DNA of 64,000 bases from Stenopsyche tienmushanensis (Eukaryota > Arthropoda > Insecta > Trichoptera > Stenopsychidae): NCBI GenBank assembly GCA_008973525.1, contig WACJ01000118.1, positions 372,001 through 436,000 on the forward strand, given 5' to 3'. Each line of letters starts with the position of its first letter. The first letter of the stretch is position 1. Below, piece after piece: positions 38,225 through 51,600 of the stretch. The notes under the pieces are model-generated. The model had not been told where the DNA came from, did not search any database, and saw only the letters and a list, made by a program, of their open reading frames with translations. Made by a program: the position numbers and the translations under genes.

Positions 38225-38638
38225 TTAACCTTTTGATGCCATAATCGATTTACACCGATTACTTCTATCAGCGTGAGACAATCTTGAATTCGAGGCAATT
38301 GTAAATAAACACTGTTGATAGCATACAAGGCTACGTCATAAAAAATACACAAAAAATCTATTCATTTTCTCCTGCTTTAGAATGAAATGATAATTGGACA
38401 AAGACTCATTCAACAAGCACCAAATATTCAGTCATTTCTTCCCGTAAACAACTATAATACACTAGAAATCGAAATTATTAGAAGTATGCGGGGAAGCTAT
38501 CCGTCTCTGTTTCCCGAAATGCATTACGTTCTCTCTCTGTCTCTGTCTGTCTTCGAGCTCAATGTGCAAGAGTGCTCTTTCGAATAAGTGGAGGGGGGGG
38601 GGTATCAGGCCCTGGGATAGTACTCCTTTAGGTGTTAA
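38225..38638 (+). mobile_element. TTAA MITE family 1, copy D (414 bp, diverged)
   Basis: Bounded by TTAA at 38225-38228 and 38635-38638. It shares AATAAACACTGTTGATAGCA with the central part of the family and TCTCTGTCTCTGTCTGTCTT plus GAGCTCAATGTGCAAGAGTG with the right part. The complement of the right end, TTAACACCTAAAGGAGTACT, resembles the other copies. A run of G at 38592-38601 is specific to this copy. Same orientation as copy A. Confidence 0.68.
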
Positions 38639-41600
38639 TGCATAATATATCATAAAATAATAAGCAAACAATGACCCATTTCGATATTTTAGTACTGAGG
38701 TAAAAGTAATAAAGTAATTTAATTGAAAAAATAATCATCATAAAATACATTTTTAAAAATAATTTTAAGTTCAATTATGAGCACATCCAAAATATTTTAC
38801 AATCTGTGAATTAATTTAAATATTTTAAAATTCAACTAACAAAAACTGGTTAAACCGTTATTTTCATCAGAAAGTATACCAGAATTGAACCGGTTCGAAA
38901 GTATCGGTTCGGTACACTTCTTATACAAGTAAGAGTTTGCTGTATTTTTGTGTTGAAACATGTTCTTAATTCTTTGTTCATCCTGTTAAATGAATACTTT
39001 TGATAATATCATTATGAACCCAAATTTCAGCTCGAAATCTTAAGTCATTATTATGCATTTTGTTAAGCTTATCTCTTCCTGACATTTTTATTTGCTAAGT
39101 ACTTAGACTGGGATTTCCAGATTTCAATTTGTTTCCTAGTGTTATGTATGTTATGTTATGTAAATTTTCAGCCAATATTCAATCATTATATGTCTACATA
39201 ATAATTTTTCATGTCGCCTATATGATAACACTAAAATTATAGATATTTTTTGGAAGGAAATTTATATAAATAATCCCTACATAAAAGCAAAAATGAATAA
39301 TTATACGTCAACTAACGAATAATCAATTATTAAAGGGAGTAAATTCGATAATATTATTCATGTGGTAATATGAGTATACGACCCTTGTTACAACGTAGAT
39401 TTAAATCTATTCATATTTAAATATTATATTTGTACAAAAGGGGTTTGTTTAGCTTTTTTATTTTTTATGGAAGCTTATTATATTCAGCATATTTTAAACT
39501 GTACCATTTTCAACCCACTAATATTCATTTAAATGGTGTTCATTTTTAACATGATTTCATTGTAAATAGACTTAGCTTTATAGTGATTGTTCATGAAAAG
39601 AATTTTTAAGCATGAGAATTAAATTTAATCCAATTATGATATATGGGACTTCATAGTTTATTTGATACAATGTCTATTTCAATTATGGTTTTAAATTGAT
39701 GTGGGCATAAAATACTTATTGATTTTTTTATTCTTTCATCTAAAATTGTATCGATATCATAATATAAAAATGATATATATGAGTATTTAAGCGGCACATA
39801 TGAGAAGATATGAAATATTAATACACTCTTGTCGAAATCTAATATGCACTCGAAATCGTAGTCCACTTTTCATGTCGAATACACAACCTATTTCAATATT
39901 TTATACCGCAAAGCCTACTTTTCATGCATCAAAATAGAGCAGGGCTTTTTTCCGTATATTGTAAAAATAAATTTAGGAGTGTTCGCTCATAATAAGAATA
40001 CAGAATATGGCGCAAAATGTAATGTACGAGTGATGAAGACGATAACTTTCATAGCATGAGCATTATACATTTTCACGACATCGTGCCATATTCCCGATGT
40101 AGGTCTATGGGTATTTCACACATGACGACGTAAAACTTAATTTATATAGCAGCCATAGCTCACATATGCACGAAACGGCAAGGGGGTATTATTTTAGGAC
40201 CCTCGGTTGCAGGAAAGTATGATAAATAATGCATCGTAAACTAAGACGCTCTCCTGGAAGATACGGCTGGAAAATGCTCCGGTTATAAAATACACGTCGA
40301 GATTCGAATCCTTTCTCTGTTTGTAGAGCGTCGCAAAAATGCCAGATTAGTGGTCTATGAATGGGGTTGAAAAACAATCACACAACCGGATTTAATTTAA
40401 GAGTTCTTCGCCGCAAAATGGTTATCCGATTAAACGTTAAATCTCAATTGTACGCGCTAAGTGATTAAAAGCCTCCCCCGGCGCGAAGGGCCTCCTCACC
40501 CTCAAGGCTGATATCGCCACTACTTGAAATTAACCCGTGGCCGACTATCGTAGACGCCATTATATTCCGTTTTGAGGGTAGAAACTTTTCATTTGATAGA
40601 TACAATCCTTTCTGCGAGAGCAAATAAATCTTTGAAATGCGAGTCCATCCGAGGAACGGAGACCGTTCCCTAATGTAATTGGGCAAACCATTATAAAATT
40701 GAGTACCTCTTCTTGCTATCTCATACACTTCCATGCTCGGTCTATATTACTTGTAAAACTTTAAGGCGTATCATAAATTTTAATAGATCGAAAAGAACTC
40801 CAATCGGATAGCAGGGCTTCCAGACAAATTATAAATATTATATAGCTGCTAAAAAGCACCGTTCAATGCAAAAAAACGACGTATACAGCACTTAAATATT
40901 TGCCATCAGTACTTTTAGAAACGATAGCGGCATTTATATTCCATTGAGCCATTGTATCCAGCTTTTATGTGATTTTAAGAACTTTGAAATTCGGATACAA
41001 TATTGAGTCAATACAATAACAAAGATTGCGGACTATTATCTGAACGAGGGAAGAAACCTATTTTCTCACCCCTGATGCTTTTTTTTGGAGCTTAAGTATC
41101 CAAATTCCGGAAATATTTAATTCCAGACTAGTTCAGATCCCGGATGTTCCGGATAAACGATCTTCTTCGCACAAAAAACGAATGATGTCAAATAAATCCA
41201 AAAAATGACTGGAATAACTGCGAATAAACATGTAATTGCTTTTATATTATATTCTTTGATGGAAGCAAATTATTAATGATATGAGCTTAAGTTGCAGGAT
41301 TTTCAAAGATCAGGTATCAGGTATAAATATGATTAGTTAAAACCAATCATTTTTACTCAGTAACAATGTTGTGGAATTAGGAATTTTATCCCATTCTTAA
41401 TATTTATCCAATATTTAACAAAAAAATATATTTGTATTAAGAACAGGCTTACTTTTTGATGCCCTTACCGATTGTGAAGATATTTAAAATTAATTTGGTA
41501 AATGCGAAAGCTCAATGAAATTTGAATATTATAATGAAAATAGAGGGAAAAAATCAAAGCTTTCGAAAGTAGGGAGCGATATATGAAAAAGGCAATATTG

Positions 41601-42159
41601 ACACATCTGCCTACAGCAAATGTTCAATCATTTATTGAACATGTCAAAAATCCCACAAAGTACGCGATGATATTTTTGGGAATTCATGCCATGGAAAAAT
41701 ATTACCCACATGTGAATTCTTTGTTTAAAAATTGTTTTAATTTCAATCGAGATTCTGATTTGATAAGGCGTCCATGGGAGAAATTTTAAATGTATGCTAT
41801 TTTTGTACGTTGTATAAACGCGATATGTTTAAGACAAACTAATGCAAATCATTGAAATAAACACAAATTAATATTTATGATTCTATATTTAAATAATTGA
41901 CGAAACAAACACTTGGAATATTCTGAAATTGTGTGTTAGACGGAGATCATATGATTCAATTAAGGTCTTTTTTATCTGGCTGTATATCCCTGTACCACGG
42001 GAAGAAGAAGGAAATTAAAAGAAGAATACGATGTCAACAGATGTTCTTATATGTAAATTCTTAGAATAGAGCGTCAGTTTAGCTTCGGCCTTCCTAGCGT
42101 GTGTTGAAAGTTAGAAATTAGGAAAACAGGATATCACAGACCCACGTATGATAACTGAA
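38639..42159. other. Non-coding, nothing recognised
   Basis: AT-rich unique DNA. A 68-codon frame at 41583-41789 lies about 400 bp before the Mutator-like remnant and could be an unrecognised part of it, but no motif supports that. Confidence 0.4.
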
Positions 42160-42519
42160 CTTTTCAATATATGATATCCACAGACAACAATTCATAACAC
42201 GATAACTGTCCAGAGGAAGATGAGTGTAAGTGGCAGAAAGCTAAAGCTATTGGAACGGAGCCTGAAGGATCTTCGGGAAGAAATTCTTACGATATATGAA
42301 AAATTATCGAAAGATGCATTACTGATAAGATGTTTAGGTAATCACACGCAAAATGCAAACGATAGTTTCAATTCGACCGTTTGGCGATTGGCTCTAAAAC
42401 ACCTACATTCTGGTCTAAAAGTAATCGAGGTTACAGCTTTTGGCTTAAACAATGAAGGGAATTCAAAACTTGTGATGATAATGAAGGAGCTGAAAGTCAT
42501 AAGCATAAGCTTAAAATAA
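42160..42519 (+). pseudogene. Mutator-like transposase C-terminal remnant (frameshifted)
   Basis: The remnant begins around 42178 in one frame with STDNNS, a stop, then HDNCPEEDECKWQKAKAIGT. It then shifts frame near 42260-42290 and continues as EEILTIYEKLSKDALLIRCL, GNHTQNANDSFNSTVW, RLALKHLHSGLKVIEV and MKELKVISI, ending at 42519. This order (STDE..QHDLCP, CKWQ..AKA, then Y..LS..LL.RCLGG.TQN.NESFN..VW, then PK..H.G) is how I remember the C-terminal part of a Mutator-like transposase family found in many arthropod genomes. A few residues are lost after TAFG compared with that pattern. No N-terminal catalytic part or terminus was found upstream. It is a relic carrying at least one frameshift and one stop. 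Confidence 0.66.
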
Positions 42520-42603
42520 TGTGTATGAAGAATAAGAAAGGTTGCTATATGGTTCTGAAATAGTTGATTAACCGCTAGGTAGTATATGCCATTTATTACT
42601 CCT

Positions 42604-42801
42604 TTAACTCTTTGCGGTCCTATGTCGAGTCTGGCTCGACATTTTGTTTCTACATTTTTTCCCCACTCAGATTTAAAATCATGTGATTTTATTTGAAAAG
42701 GAATATTGGTTTTTATGATCCTTTAAAGTGTTTCGCCTACCTGCTAAAGATACAAAGGAAATGGGCTGTTAAAATCTTAAAACACGGGCAGTGACTCTTA
42801 A
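42604..42801 (+). mobile_element. TTAA MITE family 2, copy 1 (198 bp)
   Basis: Bounded by TTAA at 42604-42607 and 42798-42801. The left end reads TTAACTCTTTGCGGTCC and is followed at once by a perfect 8-bp stem, 5-base loop palindrome (ATGTCGAG TCTGG CTCGACAT, 42622-42642). The interior contains GGAATATTGGTTTTTATGAT and GCCTACCTGCTA, shared with the inverted copy at 61365-61542. A subterminal inverted repeat next to a TTAA end is typical of piggyBac-group ends. The element has no coding capacity. Confidence 0.75.
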
Positions 42802-42964
42802 CGCGCGCTTTTGATATTTCTGGCAGAAATTCCAAAAACAAAAATCTACCTCAAAATATTAATAAAATATGCTCTAAGTGTAAAAAAACAATCTACTTAT
42901 TCTTTTCATGTTAAAGAAATACGATAAACGCTAAAAAATCTGCCTCCTAAACCGGTTTCCCCCC

Positions 42965-43374
42965 TTAACCTTTTGAGGAGTTCAGTCGCGTATTAGCGAT
43001 CGAATTCCAGTGATTTAGAAAGAGCATTCATATTGAGCTCGGAGAAAGACAACGGAGAGTGTCTGCACGTTGAGTTTGAATAGCGACAGAGACGGAAAAG
43101 ATGTCTTGCAGTTCAGAGATTGTGAATGAAAGACAGAGACGAAGAGAGCGTCTTGCGTAGATCGTACGATTGCCTTAATTTATCGACTAATAAAAATCCA
43201 AATTAACCGATATTGTGTGCTATTAACAGTGTTTATTTATTTATATACAAGATTCATACACGCTGCGCGATCCTGACAGATAAGTGGATTTGTATAGATG
43301 ATAAGTGGTGGACATACGCATGTAGCATCTAAGTTTATGATGATTTTAAATTAGCTCACTGCTAAATGGGTTAA
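42965..43374 (-). mobile_element. TTAA MITE family 1, copy C (410 bp, inverted)
   Basis: Bounded by TTAA at 42965-42968 and 43371-43374. On the minus strand it begins TTAACCCATTTAGCAGTGAG and follows copy A through TTAAAATCATCA, CTTAGATGC, CCACTTATC, GTGTATGAATCTTGTATATA and TTAATAGCACACAAT, to CAGTCGCGTATTAGCGATCG near its left (forward) end. This and copy A are the two most complete copies. Confidence 0.8.
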
Positions 43375-46300
43375 TGCAGTTAATATATATTGCGTCATTA
43401 ACGCCGTGCAATTATATAGTTCAACATTTCGCCGCAATATGGACGATCATTAATAAAAATATTCGCCTGCTGATGAATTTATTCTCGGGCGAACTTTCGA
43501 AAGATTCAGCGTGTAAGAGTGTGCCAATCGACCTTGACAACAAATTAAATCGCTCGGTTCGTAATTAAAGACACAGACTACATCAGTACTAATTTCGCTC
43601 GGCACTCAAGACACGGAGTATTCCGCAAAATCAAATTTGCCGAAACCATTCATCCGGATATAATATTGGGTTCTCGTTGTGCGTGATTAAAACGCTCATC
43701 CACTTACTTGAACCGATATTAAGAGCCTTTGAATTAATATGATAATTTATTTACAAAACAGGGAATCAAGCTCAATTAATTGAATGAAGCCGTGAATTTT
43801 TATTCCATTGCGCAATATGATATAATTTGGCGCTGCTTAACAAGCGATCGTTGTATTAAGACCCGCGACGTGGGGTTTAGTCACTCGCCGCTAGACTCAT
43901 TGTTATGGCATGTTTTAGTTGGCATTACGAGGAATAGTTATAGGATATCAATGGCAATAAGTATTATAGAAGAGGCAAGTGAGTGTCTGCGATCATTACG
44001 GCACTGCGGCGTGCGAGTCTTGTGATAACATGATACCGGAGCGTGTAGAAGATTCCGCACGTCTTCCGAGCTGGTGTTTGTTAGACGATAATAGACGAAG
44101 ACACCACATTAGACGAGGCTAAGAGCTGGTGTCAGGTGGCCAATCATAATAAACCAAAATGAAAACACAATTCGCCACTTAGCTCCGTGTGCGGGAACAA
44201 TCTACAGCCCAGCCAAGCCCTCCGGGCTATTGAGACGATGGGCAGCCATGCTCAGTGAGGCCCAATATCGGAACGCGTTCCGGAAGAACCTCATTATGGC
44301 GACGTGCTTCACACCCATTTAACCTAAGAGCAACTATAAAATTGCGATTAGCAAGTTCTTTACGGCACATTTGCTTCTATTTATAGCGATTTTTTTCATT
44401 AATACGCATTCACTAAATCACACCCCTATCGTGTTAAAAACGAGCCTCAAGATCCCAATTTTTATTCAGTTTGGATAAAATCTTAAACGCCTTCAGCTTC
44501 AGCGATTTTGGCAAAAAAAATCATGCAATTATGGATAATTTCATTAATAAACGCGAGCGTACGCCGGTGTTTTTGGACGTTTACATGGTAAGGGTTGAAA
44601 AATTAAATGTACAATGAAAAATAATACCTAGACATATCAAATGAGTGTACATAAATAACGTTAATTTATAAGGCCTCTATATATAATTTGAAGTTCAAGA
44701 CGTAAATTGAGTTGGTCGTAAATCGGTTAGTGGCAATATAGCATTGATATATTTATATTAAAAGCTTTTTGCTATACAAAACCTTAATGAAAACTATACA
44801 AGCCAAGTAAAATAAATATAACGGCATTTATTGCACGTATTGCTTAACATAAAGTGCTTTGATTAAAATTAATAAACATGCAGAACAAAGGGCTATGTAA
44901 ATTTTTTAATAGATACAAACTCTAATAGTTCATTAAAACTGATGTATAATTTCTGATTAGCCACACTCGTGGCATATTGCATTATGCAACGGACATGCAA
45001 TGCGGATTTTTTATAATGCATTGAAAAATAAGATGGATGATTTTAGAATGGATTTTAGCACATGGCTGCAATATTCATTATGCGTTCTAATTTTTATCCG
45101 ATAAATCTGAATTAATGCAAGCGGAATGCGTGCTTAAATACAAAGCGAATGCACTTTGAAAAAATGGCTTATTGAATATTTATGGACGAAATAATTCATA
45201 ATGCACGGTTATAACGAGCATCCTCAATAAAAAAAATCATCATTTATTATGCCAAATATCATTGAATACATATATTTTATTTCTATGTTAATAGTCTTTG
45301 CTGTTATTGATATTTGAAAACGATAAATCTTAGATTATTATGTTTCAACAAAAATATGTGAATAAAAATTATTTTGTTCGCTCGTTATAACCGATTTTAA
45401 ATGTTTTTTCGTTGAAGAATGCTTAGTAAATTTAAATACAGTCGCAATATGATATACCAGTTAGACTGTAAGCCATCTTTGAGTCTGTATAAAGGATAGA
45501 AATGATATTGCATTTAGATTAGAATCGCGTATGTATCCAGCAAATCATGTCATCCGCAGCCCCCCCCATCTTGGCCTCGAAATCAGTGCTTATATTATAT
45601 TCAAATTTACGACCGCGCTAAAAACCATCTTTAAGACTTTGATGATTGTAATATATCACCTCAGTTTTCAAAGGGAGGCATTAAATTGTAATTATTCCCA
45701 TAAATCTTGAACCCTTCCGATGGTTACGAGGGCCACCCCCGGGGCGGGAAGGGTGGCGCGCGCAGGGGCGCTATCTGGCAGAGTCCGGTAATAGTCTGAG
45801 ACCACGTAGCCATGGTCCGTGGCTCGGCGGATATAATTTTATTACAAATAAGAAAGGCCAGTTTATGTGGAGTTCGTGGGAGACCACGGCACGTCCGTAA
45901 TAACAGGCCGGCTCCGGAAAGCTGACACTATGAGTAGTAAATAGCCCTGCAAAGTATTAGCCCCGCTTGTTAAGGGCTGATTGGGAGAGTTGACATCTAA
46001 TGACAGGGCATGGCGATAACTATAAAACTGTGTTGCGCGCTCTGGGTCAAATTGCCGTGAAATATAAACAGCCGGCGAAATTTGCGTCGGTCTTTATATA
46101 ACGACGGGGCCCGTTGCGCCGCTAAAGGGTCATGTTCCGAAAACAAAATAATACCTATTATAAATTCTGTAACCTAAAACGAAGAGTGACCATTTACGGT
46201 CTAGAAGCGTCGTTGAACTAGCAAAAGCTTTGGAAAGTGGTCCTGGTCAAGAGTTAACAACCTAATTGTGAGATCTGCTAAAAACACCATGAAATCCAAT

Positions 46301-48519
46301 GGACATTGCAATGATTTCATATATTTTCCATAGCAAATAAAATAATTAAATAGGCAAACAAAAATTCCAATTGCACGGGGGAATCATTATAAGAACACGA
46401 GAAAAATGATCTCAATTAATAAAGCCGAGTTAGATTTAGCTGCTCATTTGCTTTATTTTTATAGAAGGCATCCCTTATATCTTTGGCATAAAATTGATTC
46501 AGAATTTAAAAAAAAAACACTGGAAATATCAGACAATAAATAGCTAAAGTTATCTTTGATTTGCGGACATATCGAACTTTTGCTACGTAATTTGAACGTA
46601 AAGCTTCAGAGGAGTTTTTGTGCTTAGCACTATACATAGCATGCTACAACCTGAATCCACAGGTAGACTTTTGGATCTTCCTGACTTTTAAAATATGATG
46701 AATGAAGCTAAAGATAAAGTCGACTGGGATTGATTGTTGACATTAATTTAAATTTGCTCTATTTATAAGGTAAATATATTTCCATCAAGCATTAAGACGA
46801 TTCCAGGCCCAATCCTTTTAAGATCGAAACCAAGTATTATATATAATACAAGGGGAGCCTACTGCTATTTCACTAAATTTGTCAGGATATGACCTTCCGA
46901 GGAAGTTTGCACCCTCGTGCATTCAACTAGCAGTAAATACACAACTTCGGTTATGATCTCGAGTGTAATATGCGATATTGGTCCCGGAAGCCTATATTTC
47001 GTATGGGGTTCAATGGACACATAACGATGATTTAATAAGGTTTATAATATCAAACAGGACACATTATGATAGCATGATTAAATGCATTAAAAAATGCTTA
47101 TATGCATGAATGTGTAACATTTTCGCTCGTATATCTGCCATCGCCCGCATCAACTATGACGATCATGCAATATTTTTATTATAAAAACTTAAGAATAAAT
47201 TAAATTAATTACATTTTATCAATATCTAATTTAATATAAATATTTTGTGATGCTGTACAATTGAAGTATTTTAATAATCGCAGAATCTTGCATCAAGGGA
47301 GATTGCATCAAGACTTCGATTTGGTGCAATTTCCCTTACCAAAGCTGGGATTATACAACAATTTAAATTTATTCCATCACAAAAAAGTATTTAGTATTTT
47401 TTTCATTTAAACTATGTCCTGTATTAATTACCAAGTTAAATGATGAGCATTCCTTATTTATTTCTTAACATAAGCATATTGATCAGCCTAAATCAGCCGC
47501 GAGCGCCATTGTTATAATCAGTCCGATTGTATGGGTTTTTCTGTGGAATTCTGGATTTATTCCTCGCTCATTTGAAATTTTAATTGATCCGTGCTATGTA
47601 ACACTACGTTTCCATGTTTTAATAATACACTTTCATGTATACCGAGCATAATAGCAACAATTAACCTCTTTTCGTCGACAATTACAACAAAGCGCCCACT
47701 CGACCAAAGCGCAATTCGGCGATCGCTCTTTTTTACGCACACGAATAAGTGGCATAACCACTAAAATACTTATATCTCGAGCCATTTGCTTTTTTTTAGT
47801 CGGGGAAGTACTATTAGGCGGGGGTAGTTTTTCTTGGGTCAGGCAAAGTGCTGGGGTGGTATCCCTTAAAAAGGCATGTTTAGGGTCAGTTAAAGGCGGT
47901 CGTAAACAAGAGTTATTGTTATGACGCCGACTTTATTTCTTCAACCAGTTGAATCAGACTCCCGGCCGATAACATGTATAGATTAGTATTTTAATAGGCG
48001 TTTTTTAAGTCCGCTTATTGCTTAAATCTGTCTAGTCCGGTCGAAGTCGCTTTTATGCCCCATTAAGATTTATGCTGTTCCCCTGGATGTAGACTTCGGC
48101 CCCGGGATCATTAAACTTAAAGAGGCGATGAAAAGTTTCCAAAACCCCCGAGGAACGACCAACAAATAAAAACAGGATTTATTTCAATCAATCTTATGGG
48201 GTGGAATCGAATTTTTATAACGGGGTTGTAAAATAAGCGTACGTTTCGACTAAAGAACTCGAATTTTCAACAAGTTTGGGAGATGCATAAATGTAGATAT
48301 TCTTCGTTTTTCCTAAAGTACCATATTCGCTATTGCATGAAAGCGTTCTCCATAGAAAACTTATTTAGAGAAGGGTTTTTCAAAGCAAAATTTTAGAGAA
48401 TCTATGAGTGGGTACCGAAATCAACATTATTTTTAAGTAATATTCAAGTCATTGTTACAAATTGAATCGTATATAGGAAACTGCATGATTTTGTAAATTC
48501 TCTAAGTCTACTTTATCAT
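43375..48519. other. Non-coding, with GC-rich blocks
   Basis: Two GC-rich blocks stand out: 45700-46130 (with CACCCCCGGGGCGGG and GGCGCGCGCAGGGGCGC) and 47800-48150. Neither holds a long open frame or a clear splice-bounded exon. Candidate regulatory DNA or unrecognised non-coding exons. Confidence 0.35.
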
Positions 48520-48676
48520 ATCTAGGAAATTAAGACAAGCTTGGATCAAGATAATAGATCGAAAATATGAATCTTTCTTTACTCCCAAATTTGCTGGTAT
48601 TGGGAAAATTATCTCCATAATCTGGATTTAAGCCTGAACCTTCATTTTAAGAGTCCTAGATCTAATTCACTATTCT
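48520..48676 (+). repeat. Dispersed repeat X, copy 2
   Basis: Partner of 22496-22642. It reads GCTTGGATCAAGATAATAGA, GAAAATATGAATCTTTC, GGGAAAATTATCTCC, ATAATCTGGATTTAAGCC and GAACCTTCATTTTAAGAG. Moderate identity over about 150 bp, no ends recognised. Confidence 0.55.
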
Positions 48677-51600
48677 ACAACATGATCTTATATGTATTAA
48701 TATTTCAAATCAATCGTTAATTTGATTTAAATCAATGTAAACTAGAGTAAATAAAACCACAATGGAGTAATTAAAAATAACTTTAATTCATATTCCATTG
48801 TATCTATGTTGACTTGTAGAAATCGTAATTTGAGTATCACTAAATATATATTGAAGCCCTGCCTTCGAGCGGATATTTTCTAAATGTGCCACTTCAATTT
48901 TGATTTTATTGGATTTGAAATTTAATATTTTATACGTTTTTAATATTATGACGCAGTGGGTTTGTTAAAAGACATAATCGATCAATCAAACTCGCTACTT
49001 AATGTCAATTTTGGAGAATCTAAAATTTGAGGTGTAAATACTTTACGAGTTCATAGTACGTCGGCGAAAAAACGCAAAAGTATCCGTCGTTAAGCAACTT
49101 TGAAGATCCATAAAATTTTCGACAGGTAATGTGTTCGTCTGGGTAAATAATTTTGTCGTAAAATAAGCCCTATATTAATACCTGGTAATAACCGAAGACT
49201 GTTTCGTAAACAGCCGAAACTTGGCGCGGGTATTAAAGTTTTTGTATGGCTTGACTTAATGCCTAAACTTGATATATTAAGTTGGTACCACCGCCGATAT
49301 CGATCCCTTATTAGAAAATACGCGTTTAAGTCGCCCACCCCGTCAACGGGGCGGGCGCAAAAATAATAAAAAGCGAAATTTAATAAAAAAGTGTCAAAGC
49401 CAAGTCCGAGCTTTTAATATATCGGGAGATTTGTTCGCACTTTATCGCTCATTTAAGTTTTCACAGTGGCGCCGGGAGGGTAGGGGGGGGGGGTGCAAAA
49501 GTTTTCCCGATTTTTCGCGCATGAAAGGCCCCGGGAGCGGGTGGGTCGCGAGGGCGCGATCCCATACAGCTTCTTTGTGCGGATTTATATGAAAAGGGAA
49601 GTTTAAGGAAACTAATAGACGCCAGGAGTCGATTCACCGGGCTACAACGCCAGAAAAGGAGATCGTTTTAGGGGGCGCCCCATACGAACCCCTAAACGCC
49701 CACTGCGCCCGGCGAAAAGCTACTTAAAATTTACAAAGAAATTCTTGTATACCAAAATGTATTATGTACCTATGTAGGAGCTGAAGTTCAAATATAAAAC
49801 TGATAAAAAAACTACCTGCAACGCCGAGAGGGATACTTGGGTGGATCTCAGGCTTGGCGGGAAAAAAACAAAATTATGTTTGCATATTTAAGCATTATTT
49901 AGCTGGAGGATTATTTTTAAGGCCCTACGTGAATTATATAACGAGTTTAAGGCATCTCCCGAGATTAAAATAACATTTTTACGAACTTGGATGAAAAAAT
50001 GTGGTACATGTTTCGTGCCCTTGTCTGTCTGTGGATATATTAAATATAATGTCATATTTAGCAATTTAATATACATACATTTATGGTATTAGGCAACGAA
50101 GTGTCTCAGAATAAAATGATTTCGCATTTAGACTTTGAGATAAATTGGCGGTGATCAAATGCAATGTTGGCGCTCCTAGAATGATCGATGACAAATTCAT
50201 ATCTTCAATTATCCTATAAATACACAGCATAAATGCATTGTATTCTGAGACAATGCGTACTTATTTTTAATTGGTTTCTTTTATAATTCCAAGTACATAT
50301 ATAGAGGAGTTCTGTAAATGCAGAGTATTTATAGTTTTTATTTGATTTTGTTGCAATATTAGAAGAACTCAGACTATTATCATTTTACAATAGCTCCTAT
50401 ATACATACATACAGGCACTAAACAATTTGAAAATTATTTTTAAAATGTATCCTTTATATAGGTCAATAGGCAAATCTGAATTAGAGCTGAAATATGACTG
50501 TATAATTGAAAAAGATATCTCGTATTAAGTACTTGTTAATTAATTTAAACACAATATGGATATTTAGAATGGAATGTTCGTGTCTGTAAACATGCGATGT
50601 TGACATCCATTTTTGTACATGATTTTCATGTGAATCATTTTACTTCATTTTCACATGAACGGCATCAATTTTTCCGGTCGACCTTTCCAGATTCTATGAA
50701 TAATTCGATCGATTTCCAAGAAGAAACCGTCGGCAGTCTTGCGTCAATATTAAACAAGACAATCTATTAAGCTTTTGATTGGATTTATAAAAACGTATAA
50801 TATTTTATGATATTCATTTTGGTGATGTAACAGTTCATTTGCAGTGGATGAGGAGTTCGCATATAAATTGGCGGTCTGTACGCACTCTTAGCTGCTGGCT
50901 AATATTATTCGGAGTGATATGGATGGTTTTCATATTCAGGAAACACTCCCATACTCCGATAGATGATAAAAAAGGATAAGTAAATCTATTGTGAGATGAG
51001 TGGCACCCTGGCAAGGAAAGGTTTCCAGTTAAAGTGGATACCCAGACGGGTAGCGAGAGTTAGTGGCCTTTCAATAGAATCTGCATATTGCTGAGTATTT
51101 GGGCGGGCCGAGTACCAGGATGAATACATTAACCCAGATGCTGATAATGCGCGCAGCATCCGGAGTGCTTACTCGTGTACGACATACAAAGGACCAGCTA
51201 GAAAAAAAAACTAGCCGAAGAAATACGTCATTACATTTTCGATGTGCGTTTGCTACGACGTTATGTAAATTCGGCTGAAAGCTCATCTCGCGTATGTTTC
51301 CGCATTCGTTGGGAAAGGTCGGATGTACGTATGTGGGAGCGCTCAAAAGAAACAGCCCTCTTTGTGGAGGTCCCGGCTTCCTCGGGGTCAGATTAGGGGA
51401 GCTGCTACAATGAGGTACATCCCTTAAAATATTCACGGGATTCTTCATCTGCTTGGAGCGAATGCATGATTTGCTGCCTGCAGGACGGAGCCAGCAGACA
51501 AAATAATCTCCAACGAAAGATTCAACAACAGGAGCGTACACAATTGTCGTTCATATACAATTCATATTCATGTCAAAATGAAACTCGGACAGTCAGCATC

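Noticed and set aside
41583..41789. 68-codon plus frame near the Mutator-like remnant.
   Set aside because: No motif links it to the transposase and no splice support was found.
51071..51541. 156-codon minus-strand frame.
   Set aside because: No recognisable domain, no splice context, ordinary composition. Treated as chance.
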